Source: Cynocephalus volans (taxonomy: Eukaryota > Chordata > Mammalia > Dermoptera > Cynocephalidae). Taken from it: a DNA stretch of 64,000 bases. The notes under the pieces were generated by a model. The model was given only the letters and a program-made list of their open reading frames with translations. It was not told where the DNA came from and searched no databases. The translations under genes and the position numbers were made by a program. Positions 12,458-25,242 of this stretch are shown here, piece by piece. The first letter of the stretch is position 1. Each line of letters opens with the position of its first letter. The stretch is taken from assembly GCF_027409185.1 (NCBI RefSeq), contig NC_084468.1:140838001-140902000 (forward strand), written 5' to 3'.

Positions 12458-14136
12458 GATGCCCACTCTCACCACTCCTATTCAACATAGTGTTGGAAGT
12501 ACTAGCCAGAGCAATCAGAGAAGAGAAGGAAATAAAGGGCATCCAGATTGGAAAAGATGAAGTCAAACTGTCCCTGTTTGCAGATGACATGATCCTATAT
12601 ATCGAACAGCCTAAAAACTCTACAAAAAAACTGTTGGAATTGATAAATGATTTCAGCACAGTAGCAGGATACAAAATCAACACACAAAAATCAGTAGCAT
12701 TTCTTTTCTCCAATAATGAACATGCAGAAGGAGAAATCAAGAAAGCCTGCCCATTTACAATAGCCACCAAAAAAATAAAATACTTAGGAATTGAGTTAAC
12801 CAAGGAGGTGAAAAATCTCTATAATGAGAACTACAAACCACTGCTGAGAGAAATTAGAGAGGATACAAGAAGATGGAAAGATATTCCATGCTCTTGGATT
12901 GGAAGAATCAACATAGTGAAAATGTCCATACTACCCAAAGTGATATACAAATTCAATGCAATCCCCATCAAAATTCCAAAGACATTTTTCTCAGAAATGG
13001 AAAAAACTATTCAGACATTTATATGGAACAATAAAAGACCACGAATAGCCAAAGCAATGCTGAGCAAAAAAAATAAAGCTGGAGGCATAACACTACCTGA
13101 CTTTAAGCTATACTACAAAGCTATAATAACCAAAACAGTATGGTACTGGCATAAAAACAGACACACTGACCAATGGAATAGAATAGAGAATCCAGAAATC
13201 AACCCACACACTTACTGCCATCTGATCTTTGACAAAGGCACCAAGCCTATTCACTGGGGAAGGGACTGCCTCTTCAGCAAATGGTGCTGGGATAACTGGA
13301 TATCGATATGCAGGAGAATGAAACTAGATCCATACCTCTCACCGTATACTAAAATCAACTCAAAATGGATTAAGGATTTAAATATACACCCTGAGACAAT
13401 AAAACTTCTTAAAGAAAACATAGGAGAAACACTTCAGGAAATAGGACTGGGCACAGACTTCATGAATACGACCCCAAAAGCATGGGCAACCAAAGGAAAA
13501 ATAAACAAATGGGATTATATCAAACTAAAAAGCTTCTGCACAGCAAAAGAAACAATTAAAAGAGTTAAAAGACAACCAACAGAGTGGGAGAAAATATTTG
13601 CAAAATATACATCTGACAAAGGATTAATATCCAGAATATATAAGGAACTCAAACAACTTTACAAGAAGAAAACAAGCAACCCAATTAAAAAATGGGCAAA
13701 AGAGCTAAGTAGGCATTTCTCTAAGGAAGATATCCAAATGTCCAACAGACATATGAAAAAATGCTCAACATCACTCAGCATCCGGGAAATGCAAATCAAA
13801 ACCACATTGAGATACCATCTAACCCCAGTTAGGATGGCTAAAATCCAAAAGACTATGAACGATAAATGCTGGCGAGGCTGCGGAGAAAAAGGAACTCTCA
13901 TACATTGTTGGTGGGACTGCAAAATGGTGCAGCCTCTATGGAAAATGGTATGGAGGTTCCTTAAACAATTGCAAATAGATCTACCATACGACCCAGCCAT
14001 CCCACTGTTGGGAATATACCCAGAGGAATGGAAATCATCAAGTCGAAGGTATACCTGTTCCCCAATGTTCATCGCAGCACTCTTTACAATAGCCAAGAGT
14101 TGGAACCAGCCCAAATGCCCATCATCAGATGAGTAG
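12458..14136 (+). pseudogene. L1 ORF2 C-terminal part (reverse transcriptase), 5'-truncated
   Basis: ORF2p normally combines an N-terminal endonuclease with a reverse transcriptase and a Cys-rich C terminus, and copies RNA into the genome. This copy starts at the [10 protein letters not shown] block of the RT domain and keeps the catalytic FADD motif (codons at 12577-12588), the thumb region, and the C-terminal Cys/His cluster (CWRGCGEKG then H-C pattern). The endonuclease and the N-terminal half of the RT are missing, so it cannot be autonomous. The open frame extends 5' into flanking DNA (to ATG 12394) by chance. A TGG to TAG change at 14134-14136 ends it about 42 codons before the stop of copy 2. 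Confidence 0.95.
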
Positions 14137-14570
14137 ATACGGAAAATGTGGTACATCTACACAATGGAATACTACTCAGCTATAAAGACGAATGAAATGC
14201 TGCCATTTGCAGCAACATGGATGGACCTTGAGAGAATTATATTAAGTGAAACAAGTCAGGCACAGAAAGAGAAATACCACATGTTCTCACTTATTGGAGG
14301 GAGCTGAAAATTGATATATGAATTCACACACACACACACACACATACACACACGCACACACAAACGGGGGGGGGGAGGAGGATATAACAACCACAATTAT
14401 TTGAGGTTGATACAACAAGCAGACAGGGGGGACATTGTTGGGGGGGAGGGGGGGAGGGAGAAGGGAGGGAGGTTTTGGTGATGGGGAGCAATGATCAGCT
14501 ACAATGTATATCGACAAAATAAAATTAAAAAAAAAATAAAATAAAATAAAATAAAATAAAATAAAAAAAA
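12458..14570 (+). mobile_element. Young 5'-truncated LINE-1, copy 1
   Basis: This L1 begins inside the reverse-transcriptase region of ORF2 and continues through the C-terminal domain, a 3' UTR with a CA repeat and a polypurine G tract (about 14385-14475), and an A-rich tail of AAAAT units. It is flanked by a perfect 17 bp TSD, AATGATGATGACTCCTG, at 12441-12457 and 14571-14587. These are hallmarks of target-primed reverse transcription. It is nearly identical to the copy at 21.3-23.6 kb, so the insertion is recent. Confidence 0.96.
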
Positions 14571-14587
14571 AATGATGATGACTCCTG
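14571..14587. repeat. Target-site duplication, right, of L1 copy 1
   Basis: Exact second copy of the 17-base sequence at 12441-12457. The unoccupied locus continues from here into GC-rich sequence of unknown nature (14588-14814). Confidence 0.93.
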
Positions 14588-14814
14588 AGCCACCACTGGA
14601 AGTGCCCAGGGCTCCCCTGCCTGAATGAGGGGTGCTACGGACCTCGACCACAGCCCGCCTGCCTGCTCCTATCCTCTCTCTCTACCCTTTCCCCTCTCTC
14701 CCTCCTCACCAACTGCTCCACAACATCTTAGAATGTAAAAAAAAGAGTAAAATAAAAAAATAGCTAACTAACTAAAATAAAATAAAATTATTGTTAATGT
14801 TGTTCTGAACATTT
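14588..14814. other. Unassigned segment between L1 copy 1 and the metallothionein pseudogene
   Basis: Pyrimidine- and GC-rich at first, then A-rich with several AAAATAAAAT runs from about 14737. It resembles the end of an old polyadenylated retrocopy, but I cannot identify a source gene. Confidence 0.4.
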
Positions 14815-14833
14815 TCTAATGGTATTATTTTCT
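14815..14833. repeat. Target-site duplication, left, of the metallothionein retrocopy
   Basis: TCTAATGGTATTATTTTCT, repeated exactly at 15250-15268. Confidence 0.92.
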
Positions 14834-15249
<416 letters not shown>

Positions 15250-15268
15250 TCTAATGGTATTATTTTCT
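15250..15268. repeat. Target-site duplication, right, of the metallothionein retrocopy
   Basis: Exact second copy of the 19 bases at 14815-14833. Confidence 0.92.
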
Positions 15269-16746
15269 AAATGTCCTGGTTGCAGGAAGAAGCAACTAGG
15301 GTGAAAAAGGACAGAAAACCTATCACTAACAACGATAATATCAAATCACAGTGGACACATTTTATGCTAAGTACCAGAAAAAGAAATATAGTTTTTCTTT
15401 GTTGTTTTGTTTTGCCCTTGATTACTGAGTATTTGTATTGTTAAACCAGAAGTATTCGATATTGATGAAGAGAAGATATGTAGTGTTTATAATCAGGAAA
15501 ACATTTCTTTTCTGTCTGAATCGTTTTAATGGCAGCTCTGCCTAAAGGCAAAGAAATAGGTAAGAGCTTTAAAGTTTCTTTTAGGTGTACAATTCTATGA
15601 CTATCATTCTAGAAATTTACAGCTATTACAGGATAAAGAAAATAGCTATAAAGGAAATAATATACCTTTTTATTTTAACTGGCACTTCTATGAAAATGCC
15701 ATACTACAGGAATAACTGTAATAATACCTTGGATAATATTTTACAAAGCAGTTTTATAACCATTATCTTTACAGTTTTACATAAAGTAAAATACTGATCC
15801 ACAAGTAGCTAATAATACCTTTAATTTGCCTCCCCACTTTAATTTTAGGGTAATCGTTTTAAGGAAAATTCAGGGAAAAAAAAAAATCTAAGTGCGAATG
15901 TCATTGTGGTAGGTACTTTACAGAATATACCTTGAACATAGACCCAATCTGTGAGAGTTTACATTCTAAAATGGATAGCATAAATGTAGACATACATCAC
16001 AGGACAGCTCAGTAAAATGAACAAAAAGAGAGAAAATAATAGCACAAGTGGAAGAGTGCTGCCAGTAGATATATATGAGCTGCAAATACAATGCAGGCTG
16101 ATGCTTCCCTGTGCCGTGGAATTCTGTAAGAGGCTGGGGGTTGAAATCTATTCTTTTTCATAGACCCCAGAGAGCAAGTTTTCCTGAGGTTCTGTATCCT
16201 AAAATATAAATGTGAAGCTAGCAGTGAGAAAATATGGAATCAAATATTTTTAACATACTGTAGAAGTTGTTAAGAATTGATTTCAAAATGCAGATGAATT
16301 TTGTAAAGCCATACATGGGTCTGGAAGGAAGATAATATCTGAGCAGGGAGAGGAGACTATCACAAGGTTAATTCATAAGATATGGCAGATGGGCTTCTAA
16401 AACACGGGGCTGGAGTGGCACTGTCCCTTCCCGTGAGAGGTATATAGATGCTCAGGAGATTGTGCTTAGCTGTAGGGGCTGACCTCAGAGATTTTTTGAG
16501 GTAAGAGAAAGCACAAGGGACAAGCATGAGAGTGGTATCCAGTCATGCTGAAGTACAATGCAGATCTAAGGTGAGGAACAAGGGTCCCACCAGGTAGGTG
16601 CACAGGCCATGGCACAGTGAATCCTGCCCTAGGAGGGGTGCCCAAGAGTCCTGGCAGGTCTGACTGTTAAGTCCAGGGCACAAGACATTTGGTAGGGCAA
16701 GTTAATTTCCAATAGGAGTCTAGAACATTCTGAAGTTTCCAGAACA
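15269..16746. other. Intergenic, nothing recognised
   Basis: AT-rich, with no coding or repeat call that I can support between the metallothionein pseudogene and the MaLR LTR. Confidence 0.5.
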
Positions 16747-16751
16747 GGGAC

Positions 16752-17188
16752 TGCTATAGTTTGAATGTCACCTCCAAATCTCATGTTGAAACTTAATCCC
16801 CGTTGTAACAGTATTAGGAAGGTGGGAAATCTGGCTATGGTATTTGAAAGGTAGGACCTTTAAGAGGTGATTGGCTCACGAGGGCTATGCCTCATGCATG
16901 TATTAATTCATTCATGTATTAATGGGTTAATGGATAAATGGGTTATCATGGGAGCAGACTGGTGGCATTACAAGGAGAGGAAGAGAGCATGTGAACAGAC
17001 TCTTGGCCTCTTGCATGTGGTGCCCTGGGCTGCCTCAGAACTTTGCTAAGAGTCCCCACAAGCAAGAAGACCCTCACCTTGACCTTAGATTTCCCAGCCT
17101 CCAAAACTGTAAGAAATAAATTTCATTTCTTTTTAAATTACCTAGTTTCAGGTATTCTGTTATATGCAACAGAAAATGGACTAAGACA
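16752..17188 (+). mobile_element. Solo LTR, MaLR type (MST-like)
   Basis: It begins TGCTATAGTTTGAATG and ends GGACTAAGACA, with the typical AATAAA-containing 3' part (about 17114) and the CTCATGTTGAA phrase of MST LTRs. It is flanked by a 5 bp TSD, GGGAC, at 16747-16751 and 17189-17193. No internal retroviral genes are attached, so it is a solo LTR of an old non-autonomous ERVL-MaLR element. Confidence 0.88.
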
Positions 17189-17193
17189 GGGAC

Positions 17194-20100
17194 CAATACA
17201 AGATTTCCAATTTTACCAGTCAGATCAGTTAAGAAAATGGACTCAGGAGTTGGAACCTTAGTGAGGAGTCCAATTACTAGGATAGGACGAAGAGAGACAC
17301 CAATTCAGGGGCCTGGAGGGGCACTGCTTCCTGGTCGGTCCAATAGGGAGAGTTAATGCTAAGCTCCAAATGGGGATCTTTGTACTTGCTGCCAACATCA
17401 GGAACCAAAGTGGAACTGAGCCCAGAGTGGAATCTGTGGACTCAGCTGCTTTTGGTCGATGTAATCCACTATGAGTGGAGCTAGGACCAGAAGCTTAAGG
17501 TTTGGAACCGGGGACTAAACAGGAAAAACTATTATTCTCCCAGACGTTGGAAGGGGGTTAGTAAAAATGGTGGCTTGAACAAGAAATAGTGGGTAAAGAT
17601 AGTGTAGACCAGGAAGAGTCAGCATTTTCTGAATAGTTGTATGTGGAAGGGGCTGTTAACACTTAAAAATCTGAGGGACTTTGGTATGGCCAGAGAGATG
17701 GAAACTACAGTGTCATCCTGGTTTTTAATCCCATGCAAAGCAAACCAAGTAACATAAACCCTACTTGTGAAATATCTTAACCACATGTAAATTCTACTCC
17801 TAAATTCCCTTTTATAGAGAGGTATTAAGTATATGCAACCTACCTGAACATTGACTATGGTGGGCAAGTTGGGGAAAGGCATACATCCAGAAAACAACAG
17901 GAAAAAAAGCCTGGAACCCCAAATCTTGGCCTCTGCTAGGAGAATCTCAGCACGCTCACCTCACACACCCTCAGCTGTGAGAGCTGGCCCCTGTCCTGTG
18001 TTTTTCTGCCTCTCATAACCCTCAGGCCCAATGCCCAGAGGCCTCAGCCCTCCTTCCAAAAAACACAGACACTTGCCCCACCTTCAGACCAGGGACACTG
18101 CTGGCTCTTGGTTGTATCCTGGGATGCTGGTTCATGGTGGGCAGGGAAGGATGTGGTATAGGGTCCCCCTTTTTATTCTTTGAACCAAAATGTTGGTTTG
18201 TAAGAGAAGTGAACTTTTAAAAGAAAGAACTGACACAGCAAGAGCACCATGGAAGCCGAGGGCATCTCTCTGGAAAAATTGTAAACGTCTTATCACCGAT
18301 GGGGACAGCATGGCAGAGTTTAGTGAAGGAGTCCACAGCAGCAGCCACCCTTAATGGAAATCCAGAGGTTGGCAGTGACCAGCGACACCAGCAATAGCGG
18401 AGGCAGCACAGTTCTTGTCTGCAGGAGCAACAGGCAGCAGCACAGAGGCCAGGTGGGTGTGGAGAGAGCAGGACCTCAGTGGACCCTAACTGGCTGCCAG
18501 GAAGAGACAGGACCACCCAGGGACCCTGCCAGAGGAGATAAGGAGGCTCGGGGATTCCACTGTAAGCAGCTAAAAACCAGAGACCGTTATCATGATCTTT
18601 GAAGGAGTTACCTCTTAATTGTTCCCTGACCAGCTGCTCCAGCCTAGAAAACAGGGTTTACATGGATTGGAAACTAAGATAATTGGCTTTAGTTTCAATA
18701 TTAATTGGTTTAATATTTTTCCCTTTATTTCTAATATGAGCCAGTATTTTAAAACACCTATCATATGCTAGTCATTGTGATAAGACAGGATATTTATGCA
18801 TATGTGAAAGAGTTAACTATTCCCCTTTTTCAGGTAAGGGAATTCTGACTCAGAAAGATCAACTGAGATTCCAACCCAGGTCTGGTGCTTCCTTCCAAAG
18901 CCCACGCTTTCACCACATCCCTCCACTCTTTCTTTTTACTGTTTACCATGTAAAATGCAGTGTCTCAACTCTTTACCACCTCATCTGACTATCTTGCCTG
19001 GTCTTGAAAATTGCTTGTGATTCACTATCTACAGTTGATCTATGTGTCCTTAGTTCATTCCAGCTGATGCATTTTAGAAATGGTCTGTGGCCCCCAAAAG
19101 TTGATAAAAATGTATCAAGGCATTACCATTTGGTTTAAGTTTAGCTCAGTTTATGACTCAGCCCCACAAAGATAATTACAGAATAGGATGTTAGGGTGGC
19201 TTTGCAATGCAAAGTTTCAATGCTTTCATTTAAAAAACCAACAAAAAAGAAGATACAGAGCAAAAAATAGGAAGCTTACAAAATGTAATGAAAGCTCCTC
19301 TGACTCAGTACGTTATTTAGCTTCATTGTGTTCTAAAAATAAATAAACTTGTCTTTAAGAGGGTGTTATTTTCCTTGGCTTTTTTCATCAAAGTTTAATT
19401 CCTTAAACTTTAATTTTTATTTGTTTATTTAGGTACTTACAGGGAAAACATCAAAAGACAGCCAGAAGACTATTAACTTTGATATTTGTAATTTATCACT
19501 ATGTATTATTAATGAGTTGATGAATAAATGATGAGCAGCAAGATGAACAATGAATATTTTTGAATCCACCAAATTGGTTTGAGCAGTGGTTAGAGTGGAG
19601 TGATTGATGCTCAGAGGGTCATGGGTCAGCATTCTTCATATTTTACCAGGGCAAAAGGATCACGTGGAACCAGAAAAATGTATAAGGAAATTTTAAAACA
19701 CTTCAAATGAATTATCTCTAAAATCTTTCTAAAAAACGTAACTTGTAGGGGAACAAAAACCATTCATTATTAGCTTCATTGCTGTTCTTTCTCCATGACC
19801 ATTTTCGTGTTTGAGAGCAATGTCTCCATTTCTTCCACATCTTCCATTTTAATTTGAAAAGTAACAAGCGAAGTAGGCTAGAAAATAATTAGTAAGTAAA
19901 ATTACGTTTCTGATGTCAGCAAGTTTCTTGAAATTGTCCATTGTTCCTTGTTTGAAAGAAATACACACAAATAATACTTTTCCTCTTATCTTACTCAAAA
20001 ATAGTGACTGACAGGATTGTTTAAAAAAGCATCACTGGCTTTTCATGTTAACTTTTTTCCTAAAATTTATGTTTAGGGTTTCTTCCCCCAAATTCTATTA

Positions 20101-20838
20101 TTTTAATACTTGAAAAATATTAAGTACCCCCCAAATTTATGAAACTACATTAGTTATTAGAAGTTATATATAAATATATATTTTGTGTATATATACATAT
20201 ATGTTTTAAAAACCCTTTTCATTAAAATGTCCTGGTCTAATGCTATAGAGACTAGTCTCTCACCTGAGAAGTTGTATAGATTTTTCAAATCAACTTTCAC
20301 ATATGAAAAGGATACACATGTATATTGAGAGGATAAAAAGCAGCATTTATTAGCTCTCAACTCACATTAATATAGCATAACATTGGGTCTTCTATTTGGT
20401 TCCATACCTTTGCATTAATAATGTATGCAGTTATTTGCACACAGTATTTCACAGTCCTGGGCAGAGTGGTGCTGGAGAAGATTTGGTCAGAGGACCTTTT
20501 AGAATGTTTCGCATTATATCCTTTCCCATAAGCTTACATAAATTTGCACTTTTATTCTGGAAGGCCCCTGAGCAAAGGTATCTTACTAGTTCCTCTCTAA
20601 GCAGATTTTCTTTCAGAACTCATAGCTGATTTTGAGTATCTGACAATGTATAGAGATCTAAGAGTAGCACCTATTTTGGAGAGGAAGGGGTGGGGTAGAG
20701 TCTATTCTCTACCTTCTAAGAAAATGTCTGGCTATCTCTAGACAAGTTCATCATAACTTAAGTTTCATACCATGAGAAAGAGTGTCTTTTTGTCAGCCTT
20801 TCATATTAAATAAAATTGAGATTTTTGAACTATCGTTC
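17194..20838. other. Intergenic, one MIR and nothing else recognised
   Basis: Apart from the MIR near 18.8 kb and a TA-rich tract at about 20165-20205, I see no gene. The 99-residue minus frame at 18.2-18.5 kb is Cys/Leu-rich but overlaps an open plus frame and has no recognisable domain. Confidence 0.5.
18740..18925 (+). repeat. MIR SINE fragment
   Basis: CATATGCTAGTCATTGTGA, CCCCTTTTTCAGGTAAGGGA, and GATTCCAACCCAGGTCTGG with GCCCACGCTTTCACCAC at the 3' end. Confidence 0.72.
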
Positions 20839-20848
20839 ATTTGGTCAA

Positions 20849-20947
20849 CTTATTTTTTTCTTGGTGGCTGACTGGTACAGGGATCCAAACCCTTGACCTT
20901 GGTGTTATAACACTGCACTCTAACCAACTGAGCTAACTGGCCAGCCT
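20849..20947 (-). mobile_element. CYN-type SINE, monomer
   Basis: The minus strand reads GGCTGGCCAGTTAGCTCAGT through GGATCCCTGTACCAGTCAGC, with the T run at its 3' end on the left. TSD ATTTGGTCAA at 20839-20848 and 20948-20957. Confidence 0.92.
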
Positions 20948-21310
20948 ATTTGGTCAATTTTTTAAAAATATATTTATCTCTATAGAACATAAGCTTAAAA
21001 TGATTGAGAGTATTCGTATTTTAGACACAAAGAGTATTCAAGCACTAAATTGATTTCCTTTTTCTTTTGTCATGGTTGGAAGTAAAATTAGAATATGTTA
21101 ATATGTGTTTAGAAATAATGTAAAATATGTTACCAAAGAGAATTTGTATTCTTATATTTACTATAATTCAATACGTTCTAATTGAAAATTAGTCTAAGAT
21201 TTTAAGAAATAAAACTGTTGGCTGATTAAACACTGAGAAACATAGAAAACTCATTTGGGAAACTGATTCGTGTTGTCTGTAAGTTCCATCAGATGGTGAA
21301 AAATCATATC

Positions 21311-21327
21311 AGAAAACATTGTTTGAA
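21311..21327. repeat. Target-site duplication, left, of L1 copy 2
   Basis: AGAAAACATTGTTTGAA, repeated exactly at 23634-23650. Confidence 0.92.
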
Positions 21328-21412
21328 CCTTGGCATCCCATTCCTTTCTAGCTTTTAGGGTTTGTGATGAAAAGTCTGATGTTAACCTGATTGGGGCTCC
21401 CTTATAGGTGAT
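21328..21412 (-). pseudogene. Inverted fragment of L1 ORF1 (C-terminal domain)
   Basis: The minus strand encodes about 27 residues including [20 protein letters not shown]. This aligns with the KGKPIRLTADLSAETLQARR region of mammalian L1 ORF1p, the RNA-binding C-terminal domain. The region between ORF1 and mid ORF2 has been lost at the inversion junction near 21412. Confidence 0.88.
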
Positions 21413-23404
21413 TTGACAAAGACCCTCTATAAGTTAGGTATAGAGGGAAAGTATCTCAACATAATTAAAGCCATATATGCCAAACCCACTGCCAATATCA
21501 TCCTGAATGGGGAAAAGCTGAAAGCTTTTCCTTTAAGAACAGGCACTAGACAAGGATGCCCACTCTCACCACTCCTATTCAACATAGTGTTGGAAGTACT
21601 AGCCAGAGCAATCAGAGAAGAGAAGGAAATAAAGGGCATCCAGATTGGAAAAGATGAAGTCAAACTGTCCCTGTTTGCAGATGACATGATCCTATATATC
21701 GAACAGCCTAAAACCTCTACAAAAAAACTCTTGGAATTGATAAATGATTTCAGCACAGTAGCAGGATACAAAATCAACACACAAAAATCAGTAGCATTTC
21801 TTTTCTCCAATAGTGAACATGCAGAAGGAGAAATCAAGAAAGCCAGCCCATTTACAATAGCCACCAAAAAAATAAAATACTTAGGAATTGAGTTAACCAA
21901 GGAGGTGAAAAATCTCTATAATGAGAACTACAAACCACTGCTGAGAGAAATTAGAGAGGATACAAGAAGATGGAAAGATATTCCATGCTCTTGGATTGGA
22001 AGAATCAACATAGTGAAAATGTCCATACTACCCAAAGTGATATACAAATTCAATGCAATCCCCATCAAAATTCCAAAGACATTTTTCTCAGAAATGGAAA
22101 AAACTATTCAGACATTTATATGGAACAATAAAAGACCACGCATAGCCAAAGCAATGCTCAGCAAAAAAAATAAAGCTGGAGGCATAACACTACCTGACTT
22201 TAAGCTATACTACAAAGCTATAATAACCAAAACAGTATGGTACTGGCATAAAAACAGACACACTGACCAATGGAATAGAATAGAGAATCCAGAAATCAAC
22301 CCTCACACTTACTGCCATCTGATCTTTGACAAAGGCACCAAGCCTATTCACTGGGGAAGGGACTGCCTCTTCAGCAAGTGGTGCTGGGATAACTGGATAT
22401 CGATATGCAGGAGAATGAAACTAGATCCATACCTCTCACCGTATACTAAAATCAACTCAAAATGGATTAAGGATTTAAATATACACCCTGAGACAATAAA
22501 ACTTCTTAAAGAAAACATAGGGGAAACACTTCAGGAAATAGGACTGGGCACAGACTTCATGAATACGACCCCAAAAGCACGGGCAACCAAAGGAAAAATA
22601 AACAAATGGGATTATATCAAACTAAAAAGCTTCTGCACAGCAAAAGAAACAATTAAAAGAGTTAAAAGACAACCAACAGAGTGGGAGAAAATATTTGCAA
22701 AATATACATCTGACAAAGGATTAATATCCAGAATATATAAGGAACTCAAACAACTTTACAAGAAGAAAACAAGCAACCCAATTAAAAAATGGGCAAAAGA
22801 GCTAAGTAGGCATTTCTCTAAGGAAGATATCCAAATGGCCAACAGACATATGAAAAAATGCTCAACATCACTCAGCATCCGGGAAATGCAAATCAAAACC
22901 ACATTGAGATACCATCTAACCCCAGTTAGGATGGCTAAAATCCAAAAGACTATGAACGATAAATGCTGGCGAGGCTGCGGAGAAAAAGGAACTCTCATAC
23001 ATTGTTGGTGGGACTGCAAAATGGTGCAGCCTCTATGGAAAATGGTATGGAGGTTCCTTAAACAATTGCAAATAGATCTACCATACGACCCAGCCATCCC
23101 ACTGTTGGGAATATACCCAGAGGAATGGAAATCATCAAGTCGAAGGTATACCTGTTCCCCAATGTTCATCGCAGCACTCTTTACAATAGCCAAGAGTTGG
23201 AACCAGCCGAAATGCCCATCATCAGATGAGTGGATACGGAAAATGTGGTACATCTACACAATGGAATACTACTCAGCTATAAAAACGAATGAAATACTGC
23301 CATTTGCAACAACATGGATGGACCTTGAGAGAATTATATTAAGTGAAACAAGTCAGGCACAGAAAGAGAAATACCACATGTTCTCACTTATTGGTGGGAG
23401 CTAA
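21413..23404 (+). pseudogene. L1 ORF2 partial: reverse transcriptase and C-terminal domain
   Basis: An open frame of about 660 codons begins inside the RT domain ([18 protein letters not shown] block). It keeps [12 protein letters not shown], the catalytic FADD (codons at 21674-21685) and the C-terminal Cys/His cluster, and ends at the natural stop after ...HMFSLIGGS. The endonuclease domain and the first RT motifs are absent, and the frame opens with TTG at the inversion junction, so no functional protein is expected. Compared with copy 1, I count five amino-acid substitutions plus the premature stop of copy 1 in the shared part. Confidence 0.95.
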
Positions 23405-23633
23405 AAATTAATATATAAATTCACACACACACATACACACATACACACACAAACCGGGGGGGGGGGGAAGAAGATATAACAACCACAATTATTTCAAGTT
23501 GATACAACAAACAAACAGAAAGGACATGGTTGGGGGGGAGGGGGGGAGGGAGAAGGGAGGGAGGTTTTGGTGATGGGGAGCATTAATCAGCTACAATGTA
23601 TATCGACAAAATAAAATTAAAAAAAAAAAAAAA

Positions 23634-23650
23634 AGAAAACATTGTTTGAA
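23634..23650. repeat. Target-site duplication, right, of L1 copy 2
   Basis: Exact second copy of the 17 bases at 21311-21327, directly after the A tail. Confidence 0.92.
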
Positions 23651-24250
23651 AACGCTGGATTTGAAAACGAAGTTTACCTAAAGAATCATTGCTTTCTCTA
23701 GTGGAAAATCTACTACATCTGAGTAAGTAAGATGCCAACATGGCCTTCACATTGGTTGTATACCACTTGTATAATCACAATGGCATTGACCTACATCATT
23801 CATATGACAGTTGTTCTCCCCAGGCCCCTCCCCCCCCTTATGTTGCTACTTCCAGGCTGCACCACATTTCCTGGCTCCCACAATCAGAACCAACATCCTG
23901 CCTTCCCTTTCCACACCTCAACATCTCTTCTTTCCTCACACCATATTTTCTGGCTAATTTTTCTCTTCTTAATATTCACCTAATGAATATGCTCTGACAA
24001 ACTACTTATGCCAGTCAGATAAGCTTTTAGGCCAATTGTGTATGCATAGTAAGAGATGAAACCAAATTATTAAACAATTAAAAATTACTAAATAGCTTCC
24101 AAAGAGAACCACTACAGGTTTTTATCACCACATGTTTAGGATAATGCCTTCCTTCATAACCCTGAGAGTGATGTGGAGCTTCCCTAACAAGTGACTATAA
24201 ATCTTTTATGACATCCTTATGTGTTTTGTCCCCCTTCTCAGAATAAGGCA

Positions 24251-24264
24251 GTTACCATGGAAAC
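24251..24264. promoter_or_regulatory. Palindromic X-box (RFX-type) motif
   Basis: GTTACCATGGAAAC matches the bipartite RFX consensus GTNRCC-N(0-3)-RGYAAC closely, with both half-sites present around AT. It lies in non-repeat DNA. Binding is not shown by sequence alone. Confidence 0.5.
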
Positions 24265-24414
24265 GGTGGCAATGGCTAAATTCAGCTAGAAATATTTGCT
24301 GTTGTATATGCCACATGTTAAATATGGTTATTCCTTCAAAGGAGAGAGCTATTCTGAAGAGTGAGTAAACATTCTAAAGACATTGAACACACTTTCATGA
24401 ATTGCAAGGGTCGT

Positions 24415-24575
24415 ATATTGGGATTTTACTATATGTCAGACATAGTATCCCCACTTCACAGGTGAGAAAACTGAGGTTATGAGAAGTTAAATAATTTTCC
24501 AACGGTCACATAACTAGGATCCAAATTGAGGAAAGTCTGATATCAGAGTCCTCTCTGTATGTGGTCTCCAATCAT
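24415..24575 (+). repeat. MIR SINE fragment
   Basis: ACTATATGTCAGACATAGTA, then CCCCACTTCACAGGTGAGAA, AACTGAGGTTATGAGAAG and AACGGTCACATAACTAGG. Confidence 0.8.
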
Positions 24576-25242
24576 TAGTGGCTGTGTGTGTATCTTTACT
24601 TCCCTCACTGTCCACTTCTTTCTCAGTTTTCCTAAATAGCTTCCACCTTTACAGTTCCACAGAATTTCCACAGAAATTGTCTTATTCAAAATTCTAAAAT
24701 TGTTTTAGCGAAATTTTAAATGTTTTAGTCTTCCAAGATTCCGGTTACATTTTACACAAATTTTCAGTTCCCAGAAATATGACATATTACATAACTTGAG
24801 AAACATGTGCTATAAAACACCTATAAATGCTGGAAAAATAACCAAAGCATAGCTGCTCTGTAGGTGACATCTGCAGGAGATGAAAATGAAGAGTAGTGAG
24901 TACAGGAGTTGCGGGTGCTGCAGTCCTATGGAAGGGGTGCTGGTGCAGCAGGGAAATGGATCTAGGGGTGTGGATTTAAATGCCCTCAGGATATGAGGCT
25001 TTGGGCCCTGTAAGGTAGGGAGCTAAAACCAACCCCTCTGTATGTATTCAGAACCCTCCAAAAGCTATGTCCTTAGTGAAAGTGTGGATTATATTAAAAA
25101 CAAACAAAAACAAACCTCTTTCCACTAACACAGGGAGTTAACAAAGACACTTGTCAGCTTGGATTTTGAGTGAAAGGAAATAATCTCTCCTGAGAATAAC
25201 CTTAGGCCAGCTCTTACCCTGGCTTAATATTTGAATTTATGC

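Larger units (their letters stand above)
21328..23633 (+). mobile_element. Young LINE-1, copy 2, with 5' inversion (twin priming)
   Basis: A 17 bp TSD, AGAAAACATTGTTTGAA, lies at 21311-21327 and 23634-23650. Inside it, 21328 to about 21412 is an inverted piece of ORF1, and from about 21413 the element reads forward through ORF2 and the 3' UTR to an A tail. The 3' UTR has CA repeats and a G-rich polypurine block (about 23455-23580). The inverted 5' piece joined to a forward 3' piece within one TSD pair is the twin-priming structure. The sequence is almost identical to copy 1, 8.9 kb upstream in the same orientation. Confidence 0.95.

Noticed and set aside
12372-14156. Minus-strand open frames of 143 and 165 codons over L1 copy 1 (and the matching ones over copy 2)
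   Set aside because: Antisense shadows of ORF2. They recur in both copies only because the DNA is nearly identical.
15585-15797. 70-codon plus frame in AT-rich DNA
   Set aside because: Low-complexity Ile/Tyr composition, no homology I recognise, chance length for AT-rich sequence.
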